Source: Jeotgalibaca dankookensis
GTDB lineage: Bacteria; Bacillota; Bacilli; Lactobacillales; Aerococcaceae
Length of the DNA stretch: 64,000 nt
Reading direction: 5' to 3'
Assembly: GCF_002005405.1 (NCBI RefSeq)
Contig: NZ_CP019728.1
Span: 1,894,001 to 1,958,000 of the forward strand
Shown: positions 27,232 to 35,589 of the stretch, piece by piece
Numbering within the stretch: position 1 is the stretch's first letter
Layout of the letters: the number at the start of each line of letters is the position of its first letter
Made by a program: the position numbers and the translations under genes
Notes under the pieces: model-generated
Database searches by the model: none
Told to the model about the DNA's origin: nothing
Seen by the model: only the letters and a program-made list of their open reading frames with translations

Positions 27232-28491
27232 TTATTCTTTGAATAAAAGTGATTTACTGTTTGGGTAAGTTGGAATTTTGTCCATTGGAACTGTCCAATC
27301 TTGTTCAGGAATAGTAAAGTTATATTTATTTACTAATTGGTTTGAGAAGACACGCATGCTATGGAGGGTAATCCACTCACCAGCACAACGGTGCATTTCT
27401 CTAAATTTCCCGCCACCTTGAGCAATCATTTCATACTCCTCTTCATATGAAAGATCTTTTGCTCGGCCGACATAGCGTTTCAAATCAAATTTTTCTGGAT
27501 GATCTACGGTACGTGCATCATGATTCGTTCCATAAAGGTCTAAGACAACCCAGCTATCTTTAGGAATATGATAGCCATCTACCTCTACATCATCGACAGC
27601 AATTGCTGGTAGCATCGGGAAGAATGGGTAGTAACGACGCATCTCTTGAATGAACGGATCTTGTAAGGTGTCAAAATCAGCCTTCAATTCATCGTAAACA
27701 CCATTTTCAGAGAAAAGAGCATGACCCATTAAAGCCATCCAAACTGTTAAGGCAACAGTTGGCCGAATAATATTTAATAACTCTACAGCAGCAACTTCTA
27801 ATGGTAATAACTCACCTTCAAGATCAGTCGCATTTGCAAAAGTGTATAAAGCCAAATGTTCTTTTCCAGGCACAGGATTTTTACGTGCTTCTTTAATTAG
27901 TTCTTGTGCCCATTCTTCCGATTCATTACGGTCTTTTACTCCTTTTAAGTGATCAGTTGGAGAAGTGATAGCGCCACTTATCATAGAGATTTGATTTTCA
28001 GCAAGGCTTGATACTTTTTCAGAATCATAGTGCTCTAAATTAATACCAGACCATTCGCAAATAGCGTTAAATAAAACATGATTAGCTAAATCAAACAATT
28101 CAATTTCACCATGCTGTCTATCTAATTCTTCTGATAAATGACGGTCCAATATCTCACGGTAGTCTTCCATACGCTCAGGGGTCATTAAATCCATAAAGTA
28201 GTTCTTACGGTGATGGTGTTCTTTACCATCGAGTGTTTGAACGCCATCTTCGCCAAATAAAGTTCTTAAGATAGGTTTTGGCATTGCACCCCCACGTTTG
28301 AAATTTGTTGGATCATAAAATTTTCGTGCTGCTGCTTCTCCATAAATTGCAATAATTTCTTGCGTTAAGAACTTGGCTTTTACAACTGGAGCATCGACAT
28401 CCTCACGAAGCTCACCTAAAAGATTGTATCCTTTGCTGAGCAGTTCCTTCACATCGGTCAATTTGATCTTTGTTTCCGGTACTTTTTCCAT
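27232..28491 (-). CDS. cytochrome P450, CYP152-type fatty acid peroxygenase
   Basis: 419 residues, the length of CYP152 peroxygenases (Bacillus BS-beta, Jeotgalicoccus OleT), which use hydrogen peroxide to hydroxylate or decarboxylate fatty acids without a redox partner. The heme ligand is Cys369 in GGGKFREMHRCAGEW. The Arg-Pro pair that binds the fatty acid carboxylate is R243-P244 in LNIIRPTVAL. The residue aligned with position 85 is Gln (DGVQTLDG), as in the hydroxylating BS-beta and unlike His85 of the decarboxylase OleT. Beta- or alpha-hydroxylation is therefore the better guess, although this residue alone does not fix the outcome. Single-gene unit with its own promoter. Confidence 0.92.
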   Translation of the reverse strand: MEKVPETKIKLTDVKELLSKGYNLLGELREDVDAPVVKAKFLTQEIIAIYGEAAARKFYDPTNFKRGGAMPKPILRTLFGEDGVQTLDGKEHHHRKNYFMDLMTPERMEDYREILDRHLSEELDRQHGEIELFDLANHVLFNAICEWSGINLEHYDSEKVSSLAENQISMISGAITSPTDHLKGVKDRNESEEWAQELIKEARKNPVPGKEHLALYTFANATDLEGELLPLEVAAVELLNIIRPTVALTVWMALMGHALFSENGVYDELKADFDTLQDPFIQEMRRYYPFFPMLPAIAVDDVEVDGYHIPKDSWVVLDLYGTNHDARTVDHPEKFDLKRYVGRAKDLSYEEEYEMIAQGGGKFREMHRCAGEWITLHSMRVFSNQLVNKYNFTIPEQDWTVPMDKIPTYPNSKSLLFKE

Positions 28492-28528
28492 TTTACATTC
28501 TCCTATTTGTTATTATTTCTACAATATA

Positions 28529-28557
28529 ATCATACTAATTAATCAACACGGTGTCAA
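28529..28557 (-). promoter_or_regulatory. promoter of the P450 gene
   Basis: On the minus strand TTGACA (28557-28552) and TATGAT (28534-28529) are separated by 17 bp, close to consensus, about 40 bp before the P450 start. Confidence 0.75.
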
Positions 28558-28633
28558 AAAGAACGCTTTTAAAATTATAATAAAGTTAATTTAGTGTATA
28601 ATTTAATAAACACTAAGAAATGAGGCGGATCAT

Positions 28634-29518
28634 ATGTTAACAGTCTTAGAAAATGATTATTTAAAAGTAGCCATTGCCAAAAAAGGGGCAGAGTTGCGAA
28701 ATATTATCCACAAACAAGAAGGCTTTGATTACCTGTGGCAAGGAGCTGAAGGCTATTGGTCAAAGCAAGCGCCTAACCTTTTCCCAATTGTAGGTAGATT
28801 AAACGAGAATAAGTACCTAAAGGCAGGGAAAGTTTATGAAATGAATCAACACGGTTTTGCACGGGACTTAGATTTTGAAGTAGTCGATGTCTCTAACCAA
28901 ACGGTCACATTTTCTTTACAAGAGAATACAGAAACGTTAGAGCGTTATCCTTACAAGTTTCAATTAAAAATTACCTATCAATTAGAGGGAAATCAGTTAA
29001 TGGTCTCCTACCAAGTAGAAAACAATTCGGATGAAGAAATGCCTTATTCATTAGGGGGGCATCCCGCTTTTCATTTGCCGATTAATGGGGAAGGAGTGTT
29101 TGAAGATTATCAGCTTCAGCTCTCACCCGTTCCAGAAAAACTAGATTATTTTGAAATGGATCCCCCTCCCTACCTAAGTGGACGTAAATTACCACTTGAT
29201 GTCTTAAATGAGGGGGCCATTCCAATCAATCGTGATTTATTTGGGGCAGGTCTTGTGATGGATACACAGGGGTTCGTTAAACAAGCAACATTAACCTCAA
29301 CTAAGTCAAAGCATAGTATCAGTCTTGAGATGGGAGACTTCCCTTATTTGTGTTTATGGACAGAAGAAGGAGTAGAAGCACCTTTTGTCTGTGTAGAGCC
29401 TTTCCATGGTGTAGCAGACGAGTATGGTCCTGTGGGCGCACTTAGTGATAAAAGAGGAATAAACAGTCTAGCTGTTAGCGAAAGTCGCACTCACCAATTT
29501 GCGATGAAATTTACTTAA
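28634..29518 (+). CDS. aldose 1-epimerase family protein (LacX-like)
   Basis: 294 residues of the galactose mutarotase fold, in the LacX-like subgroup common in Lactobacillales. Typical stretches are QAPNLFPIVGRL, NQHGFARDLDF (catalytic His region) and YSLGGHPAFHLP, with the Glu-containing VCVEPFHGVADEYG near the end. The exact sugar is not known for this subgroup. The gene diverges from the P450 gene. Its stop codon TAA (29516-29518) overlaps the terminal inverted repeat of the IS1182 element. Confidence 0.87.
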   Translation: MLTVLENDYLKVAIAKKGAELRNIIHKQEGFDYLWQGAEGYWSKQAPNLFPIVGRLNENKYLKAGKVYEMNQHGFARDLDFEVVDVSNQTVTFSLQENTETLERYPYKFQLKITYQLEGNQLMVSYQVENNSDEEMPYSLGGHPAFHLPINGEGVFEDYQLQLSPVPEKLDYFEMDPPPYLSGRKLPLDVLNEGAIPINRDLFGAGLVMDTQGFVKQATLTSTKSKHSISLEMGDFPYLCLWTEEGVEAPFVCVEPFHGVADEYGPVGALSDKRGINSLAVSESRTHQFAMKFT

Positions 29519-29547
29519 AAAAGAGGCTGGGACAAAATATCTCAGCT

Positions 29548-29592
29548 AACCAAAAAGATGAATGAGTTCAAAAACTCAATCATCTTTTTGGT
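29548..29592 (-). terminator. terminator of the IS1182 transposase
   Basis: AACCAAAAAGATGAATGAGTT pairs with AACTCAATCATCTTTTTGGTT over a four-base loop, beyond the transposase stop and inside the left end of the element. Confidence 0.7.
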
Positions 29593-29619
29593 TTTGTATT
29601 AAAAAGTCGCGTAATTCTG

Positions 29620-31143
29620 TTAACTAGCCTTCCTTAGATTATATTTTCTCAAGTTATTGGCCATCAAGGCCAATTCAATATCAACTTTTACCTTTTCTTT
29701 TCCACGTAAATGGAATCGAGTGAAACCCAAATTAGCCTTTATCTGGCCAAAAACAGGCTCAACATCGATTTTGCGTTGTGCAAAAATCCGAGACCTTTCG
29801 GGCGATAAAAGCTTACTCGTTTCTTGTTCTTTTAATTCCTCATAGTGCCAATTATAGTTAAATGATTTTTGGGGGGCTTCTTCCGGATTAGTCGGTTTAT
29901 ATACATGGATTATCTGAACGAAACCACTCGTGTTCTTCTTGCGGCTGATATGGCTGAAATAATATTTCGTACCATCCGGATGGACAAAATAATTTTCTTC
30001 CACCACATACTCCCAATTTTTTCTGTTTTTATCTGATGATTTATAACTACGCTTTTGTTCTTTATCAAACGCATTATATTTGATAAGGTGTTCCACATCA
30101 ATTTGGTCCAAGTAATCCAGGTTTTCCTCACTGCCATATCCAGCATCAGCTACAATGGTCTTCGGTAAAATGGTCAAGGAATCTACAAAAGGGATGAGTG
30201 TCCGCGTATCCGTAGGATTAGGAAACACCCCGACGGCCAAAGCGAATTGGTTTTCAGTACCAATTTGAATATTGTATCCTGCCTTAAGTTGTCCATTTTG
30301 CATATAGTCATCTTTCATTCGCATAAACGTAGCGTCGGTATCCGTTTTTGAGAAGCTGTTCCGATCCTCAAAAACTTCTTCATACGCCGCATATTTTTTC
30401 TTACGTGGAATAAAGTCATTGACCAATTTACGCAAGTGTTTCTTTAGCGTCCGTCGTCTTTGCTTTTTAGGGTTTTTCCCTTTAACTGGATTCGCCTCGA
30501 TGTCACTAGACAGGTCTTGAATTTCTTGCTCAATGATAGTGGCAATTTCTTCCAACTCAGCGGTGGACAGTTCATCAGAATCATCAATCTGCATGGCTTG
30601 GTCAACCAATGGTTGAATTTCTTCCTTAAAGTACTGCATCGCCTTTTCTTTAAGGGAAGCTTTGTATCTCTCAATGGCCTTTTTCCAGACAAAAGAAAAC
30701 TTATTGGCATTTGCTTCAATTTTCGTGCCATCAACGAAGAGGGTTTCCATCGTGACCATATTTTCTGTCTTCAGTTTCGCTGCAAATTCCGCAAACAATT
30801 CCGGTAACAGATTTTGGCAAAACAGTGATGACCGAAACCGGTTGATTGTACGGTAGGAAATCGTTTCTTGGCTTACCAACCACATCATAGCGATGTTCTC
30901 CAACATCATCTTTTCCATTTTCCGTCCCGAGAAGATACCTTCCGAGTAGGCGAATAACAAAGCCTTGATAAGCAAACGCGGATGATAACCAGGCCTTCCT
31001 TCGGAAGCCTCGAATAAAGGATAGGCAGACCAATCTAACGATTCAATAAATTCATCGATAACAAAAACAAGATGGTCTTGGGGAAGCAAAGCGGATAATT
31101 CCAATGGTAAAGTGGTTTGGTTTGTGTTATATTTTTTATACAT
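29620..31143 (-). CDS. IS1182-family transposase
   Basis: 507 residues. The N-terminal DUF772-type domain (HPRLLIKALLFAYSEGIFSGR, SYRTINRFR) and the C-terminal DDE domain are both present, with catalytic region Asp in LFVDGTKIEANAN, Asp in IVADAGYGSEEN and Glu in DVEPVFGQIK. Full length with no frameshift, so possibly still active. AGGAGGGGC precedes the ATG. Some other-frame openings on both strands inside it are shadows. Confidence 0.95.
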   Translation of the reverse strand: MYKKYNTNQTTLPLELSALLPQDHLVFVIDEFIESLDWSAYPLFEASEGRPGYHPRLLIKALLFAYSEGIFSGRKMEKMMLENIAMMWLVSQETISYRTINRFRSSLFCQNLLPELFAEFAAKLKTENMVTMETLFVDGTKIEANANKFSFVWKKAIERYKASLKEKAMQYFKEEIQPLVDQAMQIDDSDELSTAELEEIATIIEQEIQDLSSDIEANPVKGKNPKKQRRRTLKKHLRKLVNDFIPRKKKYAAYEEVFEDRNSFSKTDTDATFMRMKDDYMQNGQLKAGYNIQIGTENQFALAVGVFPNPTDTRTLIPFVDSLTILPKTIVADAGYGSEENLDYLDQIDVEHLIKYNAFDKEQKRSYKSSDKNRKNWEYVVEENYFVHPDGTKYYFSHISRKKNTSGFVQIIHVYKPTNPEEAPQKSFNYNWHYEELKEQETSKLLSPERSRIFAQRKIDVEPVFGQIKANLGFTRFHLRGKEKVKVDIELALMANNLRKYNLRKAS

Positions 31144-31217
31144 AAGAAAGCCCCTCCTGAATGTATTTGTCGTTATTTACATTATACTAGGTGGCTTTCT
31201 TTTTTTATACCAATAAC

Positions 31218-31258
31218 AAAGCAGCCCGGAAGAAAAACTTCCGGGCTGCTTTTTAGCT
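31218..31258. terminator. hairpin at the right end of the IS1182 element
   Basis: AGCAGCCCGGAAG pairs with CTTCCGGGCTGCT, followed by a T run. It probably insulates the element or stops transcripts from the convergent flanking gene. Confidence 0.65.
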
Positions 31259-31285
31259 AGGTTTTGTCCCAGCCTCTTTTTTAAA

Positions 31286-31708
31286 TTAATGTTCGTTTGG
31301 ATCGTCCTTGGCATCCTGATGAGTAGGGTGAACGGTTCCTTTTAAATGATCTGGACCTGCATAAATAGTATATAATTTCAGTGGCTTGTCACCTGTATTA
31401 GTAATATTATGCCACATATCCGCTGGTACAAAAACCGCATCATCATCTCCCACTTGACGTTCAAAGTCTAAATTGTCTTCAGTAGGACCCATTTGACAGA
31501 AGCCCTTTCCTTCCTCAATCCGAATAAATTGGTCAATGCCATGATGGACCTCTAGACCAATATCATCATTTGGTTGGATGCTCATGACAGTTACTTGGAG
31601 TTTTTCACCCGTCCAAATAGTTGTTCGGTAATGATTGTTATCCTTAGTTAAATCTTCAATGTTTACTACATGAGGTTTTTTACCATAATCTTTTTCATCA
31701 ATTGCCAT
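31286..31708 (-). CDS. cupin domain protein
   Basis: 140 residues, a single small cupin barrel. Metal-ligand motif 1 is LEVHHGIDQFIRIEEGKG and motif 2 is FVPADMWHNITNTG, so the His/Glu metal site is present. Such proteins are often sugar isomerases, dioxygenases or binding proteins; no function can be given. The C-terminus is acidic and His-rich. AAGGAGGAG precedes the ATG. Its stop codon lies only 1 bp from the IS1182 right end. Confidence 0.85.
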   Translation of the reverse strand: MAIDEKDYGKKPHVVNIEDLTKDNNHYRTTIWTGEKLQVTVMSIQPNDDIGLEVHHGIDQFIRIEEGKGFCQMGPTEDNLDFERQVGDDDAVFVPADMWHNITNTGDKPLKLYTIYAGPDHLKGTVHPTHQDAKDDPNEH

Positions 31709-31757
31709 CTTATACTCCTCCTTAAATTTTTGTTTATAATCATTACAATCTATTCAT

Positions 31758-31785
31758 AGTATAACACAAATGAAAGCGGGTACAA
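31758..31785 (-). promoter_or_regulatory. promoter of the cupin gene
   Basis: On the minus strand TTGTAC (31785-31780) and TATACT (31763-31758), spacer 16 bp, upstream of the cupin ribosome binding site. Confidence 0.5.
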
Positions 31786-31859
31786 GTATAAGGAATGTAT
31801 CTTAATGAAGCTTATGGTAAAATAGAGTAGAAATCTTCAATAATTTAAGGAGTGATGAA

Positions 31860-32684
31860 GTGAGTAAATTAAAAACATTGTCAAATGGACAGTTAATTCC
31901 TGTCCTAGGGTACGGAACGTGGCAAAATACCGATCCACAAGAATGTATTGATGGTGTAAAAACGGCTTTAGAGACCGGTTATCGTCACATCGATACAGCG
32001 CAGATGTACGGAAATGAGGAACTAGTAGGAGAAGGGATACGTTTAAGTCATGTCCCTCGCAAAGATATTTTCTTAACCAGTAAGCTGGATAATCCTAATC
32101 ATGGGTATGAAAGAGCTAAAAAAGCTATTGATGACTCGTTAGAGCGTCTTGGAACCGACTACATGGATCTATTTTTAATTCATTGGCCAGAAGTGGAAGG
32201 ACACATGGAAGACTGGCAAGAGAGCAATATTGAAACGTGGCGTGCACTTGAAGAGGCATATGAGGCTGGTAAAATCAAAGCGATTGGTCTCAGCAACTTC
32301 AAAACAAAACATTTGAAAAATTTACTGGCAAATTGCCGCATCAAGCCAATGGTGAACCAACTTCGTTTACATCCAGGCATTGCTCAAAAAGAAACAGTAG
32401 CAATGAGTCGGGAAGCGGGTATGGTCATCCAAGCATGGTCACCGTTATCACCCCTGTCACAAATGCTAGATGATGAAGCAGTTGTTTCAATGACTGAAAA
32501 ATACCAAAAATCTCTAGCGCAACTTTTATTACGTTATAGCTTACAAAAGGACTTCATACCATTGACTAAATCGGTTCATAAAGACCGTATTAAAGAAAAT
32601 GCTGCTATTTTTGATTTTAAAATCGATGAAGAAGATATGGCCTATTTCGATCAATGGGAATGGGAAGGCGAACTTTTTAACTAA
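31860..32684 (+). CDS. aldo/keto reductase
   Basis: 274 residues, complete (alpha/beta)8 NADPH-dependent reductase. The catalytic tetrad is visible: Asp and Tyr in DTAQMYGNEE, Lys in LTSKLDN and His in FLIHWPE; IKAIGLSNF is the second family signature. The start is GTG 31860, seven bases after AAGGAG; the ATG at 31855 is out of frame. Similar to 2,5-diketo-gluconate/methylglyoxal reductases of the Lactobacillales. Substrate not known. Confidence 0.92.
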   Translation: MSKLKTLSNGQLIPVLGYGTWQNTDPQECIDGVKTALETGYRHIDTAQMYGNEELVGEGIRLSHVPRKDIFLTSKLDNPNHGYERAKKAIDDSLERLGTDYMDLFLIHWPEVEGHMEDWQESNIETWRALEEAYEAGKIKAIGLSNFKTKHLKNLLANCRIKPMVNQLRLHPGIAQKETVAMSREAGMVIQAWSPLSPLSQMLDDEAVVSMTEKYQKSLAQLLLRYSLQKDFIPLTKSVHKDRIKENAAIFDFKIDEEDMAYFDQWEWEGELFN

Positions 32685-32696
32685 ATGGATGGTTGG

Positions 32697-32731
32697 CGAT
32701 TGGAGAAATTTCTCCAATCGTTTTTTTTTTT
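32697..32731 (+). terminator. terminator of the aldo/keto reductase gene
   Basis: CGATTGGAGAAATTTCTCCAATCG (halves 32697-32708 and 32709-32720) is a perfect palindrome followed by eleven T residues. Confidence 0.9.
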
Positions 32732-32751
32732 CGTAAAAAATAAGAATTCGC

Positions 32752-32781
32752 TTTACAAAAGGGAACGTATGTTCTTATAAT
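32752..32781 (+). promoter_or_regulatory. LexA-controlled (SOS) promoter of polY-yolD
   Basis: TTTACA (32752-32757) and TATAAT (32776-32781) with an 18-bp spacer. The spacer holds GAACGTATGTTC (32763-32774), a perfect match to the core of the Gram-positive LexA/DinR box GAACnnnnGTTC. LexA bound here would occlude RNA polymerase, so the operon should be DNA-damage inducible. Confidence 0.85.
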
Positions 32782-32799
32782 AGAGATGAGGTGATTCAG

Positions 32800-34173
32800 A
32801 TGTATGAGACAGAGTTGATTTTTGATTATAACCGAGAACCAAGTCGTGATGTTCTCTGTATTGATTGTAAATCTTTTTATGCCAGTGTGGAATGTGTGGA
32901 GAGGGGGTTAGATCCTTTAGAAGCCAAACTCGTCGTCATGTCTTATCCTTCTCAAGACACCAGTCAAAGAGGGAGTGGTTTAATATTAGCTTCTTCCCCT
33001 CAAGCAAAAAAGGCCTACCATATTTCGAATGTGAGTCGTGCGCGCGATTTACCCTTTCCGTATCCGGAAGATTTGGTAATTGTACCCCCACAAATGCAGC
33101 TTTATATGCAGAAAAATAAAGAAATTAATGCCATTTACCAAACCTATGCGGACAAAGACAACCACCATGTTTACTCGGTTGATGAAAGTTTTTTGGATGT
33201 GACAGGTTCTTTACGTCTATTTGGACATGATACTGCGTGGGAGATGGCCCGTACGATTCAAGATGATGTTTATAAGCAAACAGGCATTTATACCGTTATT
33301 GGCATTGGTGATAATCCTCTTTTAGCTAAATTAGCCTTGGATAATGCTGCAAAAAAAACGCCTCAACGAATTGCCCAATGGCGTTACCAAGATGTTCCTG
33401 AAACCGTTTGGAAAATACCAGAAATGACTGATTTTTGGGGGATTGGTAGGCGTACTGCTAAAAGACTCAATAATATAGGGATTTTTTCTATTTCAGACTT
33501 AGCACAAGCTAATTTTTATGAATTAAAGGAACATCTAGGTATTTTAGGGGCTCAACTTCTGGCACATAGCTGGGGGATTGACCGCAGTTTTTTAGGAGAT
33601 ACGATTAAGCCTAGCTCTAAATCAATCGGTAACAGTCAGGTGTTAGACCGTGACTATAGTGACCGATCGGAATTAGAAATTGTCATTCGAGAAATGGCTG
33701 ATCAAATAGCGACACGTTTACGAAAAGCAGGTGCAAAAGCACAAGTGCTTAGTTTAGGACTGGGTTATAGCAAAGGGTACATCGATGAAAAAGGAAAAAC
33801 GAATAGTCATCAGCAACTAAAAGTACCGCCCACGCACTCTTCTAAGGAAATTAGTCACCATCTCTTAACCATTTTCGAAGAAAAATATACGAATCAGATA
33901 ATTCGTACAATTAGTGTCAATAGTGGGAATCTTATCTACAGTCGTGCAACCCAGTTAGATTTATTTGCAGATCCCAATCAAGATGAAAAAGATACCAAGC
34001 TTGATCAGATTGTGGATCTTGTACGTAAAAAATATGGATTTAAAGCACTCGTTCGAGCTAATAGTTTACTAGAAGGCGGCCGAGCAATCGCGAGAACATC
34101 GCTTGTAGGTGGACACGCAGGCGGAATGGGTGGATTGGAAGAAGGTGAGGAAAATGCGGAGAAGAACCGGTAA
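32800..34173 (+). CDS. Y-family DNA polymerase (UmuC/UvrX-like)
   Basis: 457-residue translesion polymerase. The palm motif CIDCKSFYASVECVERG, the catalytic HVYSVDESFLDVTG and VIGIGDNPLLAKLALDN are all intact. A helix-hairpin-helix follows (DFWGIGRRTAKRLNNIGI), and the little-finger domain. The start is ATG 32800 after GAGGTGA rather than GTG 32791, which lies inside that site. Driven by a LexA-box promoter and overlapping a YolD-like gene, the arrangement of UvrX operons on plasmids, phages and chromosomes of Firmicutes. Confidence 0.93.
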   Translation: MYETELIFDYNREPSRDVLCIDCKSFYASVECVERGLDPLEAKLVVMSYPSQDTSQRGSGLILASSPQAKKAYHISNVSRARDLPFPYPEDLVIVPPQMQLYMQKNKEINAIYQTYADKDNHHVYSVDESFLDVTGSLRLFGHDTAWEMARTIQDDVYKQTGIYTVIGIGDNPLLAKLALDNAAKKTPQRIAQWRYQDVPETVWKIPEMTDFWGIGRRTAKRLNNIGIFSISDLAQANFYELKEHLGILGAQLLAHSWGIDRSFLGDTIKPSSKSIGNSQVLDRDYSDRSELEIVIREMADQIATRLRKAGAKAQVLSLGLGYSKGYIDEKGKTNSHQQLKVPPTHSSKEISHHLLTIFEEKYTNQIIRTISVNSGNLIYSRATQLDLFADPNQDEKDTKLDQIVDLVRKKYGFKALVRANSLLEGGRAIARTSLVGGHAGGMGGLEEGEENAEKNR

Positions 34174-34624
34174 AATTTTTTCTGATTACAATGACTACCA
34201 TGATCGTGGCATGATGAAATGGATGACTGCTTACGCAATGGATGAATTAGTAGTGGGAATTGAAGAAAATAAAGCGGAAGCTGTAAAAGACCTGAAGCAA
34301 TTACCTCAAATGAATCCTGAAGAAATAAATCAAGCTCTCATAACCGCATATCATACTAAATACCCCCTCATCGTCCAACTGAACCAAAAAGATGAGTGGG
34401 GGAGACAAACAGATACTGTAAGAGGTTTGTTTCTTGGTTATTTACCAGATGGAAAAATTAAATTGACCAATTGCTGGATTAATATAGCCGATATCCGTTC
34501 TATTCAGGTAGATTGGCAAGGAAAATGGTCTCAAGTTGAAAATGTAGATAATCATATAAGTCGTACCGAAAAGTTAATGGAGGCAGATAATGAATTTATT
34601 CAAGATGATTGTTGGATAGAATAA
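34154..34624 (+). CDS. YolD-like family protein
   Basis: 156 residues. The N-terminus has the YolD signature (RGMMKWMTAYAMDELVVGIE) and the rest includes an SH3-like stretch with GLFLGYLPDGKIKL and WINIADIRSIQV. YolD-like proteins are regularly encoded after UvrX-type polymerases and are thought to be polymerase accessory proteins. ATG 34154 follows GGTGAGG and overlaps the polymerase gene by 20 bp, so translation is coupled and the gene shares the SOS promoter. Confidence 0.88.
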   Translation: MRRRTGKIFSDYNDYHDRGMMKWMTAYAMDELVVGIEENKAEAVKDLKQLPQMNPEEINQALITAYHTKYPLIVQLNQKDEWGRQTDTVRGLFLGYLPDGKIKLTNCWINIADIRSIQVDWQGKWSQVENVDNHISRTEKLMEADNEFIQDDCWIE

Positions 34625-34658
34625 AGGAGCTAGACTGTTTTGTCCGGCTCCTTTATTA
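34621..34658. terminator. bidirectional terminator
   Basis: TAAAGGAGC (34622-34630) pairs with GCTCCTTTA (34647-34655), between the convergent yolD-like and ROK kinase genes. Confidence 0.8.
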
Positions 34659-34672
34659 AATGTTTTAGAATA

Positions 34673-35560
34673 TCAGTGTTGTTTTTGCTGGAAATGATAA
34701 ACAGCTCCAAGCATACCTGCTGAATTACCAAGTTCTGCACATTTTATTTCTTCTGGCAACATGCGGGTTGAAACTAATCCCTTTTTCAACTTTGAAGCAA
34801 TCTTTTCTTCTAAATATTCTTTTTGTACAGCCACACCACCACCGATAATAATGGTATCCGGTGAAATAAGATAGGTTACTGCTAATAGCCCTTGGTTTAA
34901 AGCGGTCAGCATGTTATCAATTGCTTTAATTGCTTTTTCTTCTCCAGCTTTCGCATGTTCAAAAATTATTTTACCATTCAAATCTTCACGTGGAATTCCG
35001 CTTAAATCACTGTAAGCAGCCACTAATGCAGTAGCAGAAGCTTCGTCTTGTAATGCTTTGCCATTTGAGATAGGAAGATAGCCAATTTCACCTGCTGAAA
35101 AGGCCGACCCGTGCCATAACGCGCCGTTTAGAATAACTGCGCCACCTACACCAGTACCAATCGTGACACAAACAAGCGACTCGCTTCCTTGTCCTGCTCC
35201 TTGCCACCATTCTCCTAAAGCCGCACAGTTAACATCATTTTCGACTTCACAAGGGATATGAAAGGTCTCTTCAATAGTTTGTTTGATGGCCGTATTTGTA
35301 TAGTTAGGAATTGTTGGACCTGCAAAGACAATGTGTCCAGTTTGAGGGTCAACAACGCCAGCAGTAGAAACAGCAATCCCTTGGATATCATGTGTTTCTT
35401 TTACTTCTTTAACAATTTTAATAACGGTCTCCATAATATAGTTGGTCGTTTCTGACCGAGGTGTTTCTTTCTCTAAAACATTTCCAATCTTAGTAGTTGT
35501 AGAATCAAAGACACCATACTTGATAGCCGTTCCACCAATATCTAAAGCTAAAATTTTCAT
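34673..35560 (-). CDS. nanK: ROK-family sugar kinase, probable N-acetylmannosamine kinase
   Basis: 295-residue ROK kinase with the ATP phosphate motif LDIGGTAIKYG and the catalytic/substrate stretch ENDVNCAALGEWW. The usual ROK zinc motif CxCGxxGC is absent; the position holds HGSAFSAGEIGYLP, as in the zinc-free ROK kinases of Lactobacillales. Context (RpiR, YhcH, sodium:solute symporter, NanE) suggests phosphorylation of ManNAc to ManNAc-6-phosphate, the NanE substrate; a glucokinase role cannot be excluded. Confidence 0.8.
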   Translation of the reverse strand: MKILALDIGGTAIKYGVFDSTTTKIGNVLEKETPRSETTNYIMETVIKIVKEVKETHDIQGIAVSTAGVVDPQTGHIVFAGPTIPNYTNTAIKQTIEETFHIPCEVENDVNCAALGEWWQGAGQGSESLVCVTIGTGVGGAVILNGALWHGSAFSAGEIGYLPISNGKALQDEASATALVAAYSDLSGIPREDLNGKIIFEHAKAGEEKAIKAIDNMLTALNQGLLAVTYLISPDTIIIGGGVAVQKEYLEEKIASKLKKGLVSTRMLPEEIKCAELGNSAGMLGAVYHFQQKQH

Positions 35561-35589
35561 TATACCTGCTCCTTTCCTTGAAACATTAC

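Larger units (their letters stand above)
29515..31284. mobile_element. IS1182-family insertion sequence, complete
   Basis: Perfect terminal inverted repeats of 23 bp: the left end 29515-29537 (core GAGGCTGGGACAAAA) and the right end 31262-31284 (core TTTTGTCCCAGCCTC). The ends begin and finish with TTAA, so a 4-bp target duplication could be part of the repeat. Between them lies one intact transposase on the minus strand, with hairpins near both ends. The element fills the whole space between the stop codons of two convergent genes. Confidence 0.92.

Noticed and set aside
29600-31100. Several plus- and minus-strand frames inside the IS1182 transposase
   Set aside because: They are shadows of the transposase codons, with no ribosome binding sites or family features.
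32752-34624. A prophage remnant around the Y-family polymerase and YolD genes
   Set aside because: Such pairs occur on phages, but there is no integrase, attachment repeat or structural gene, and the flanking genes are ordinary metabolic ones.
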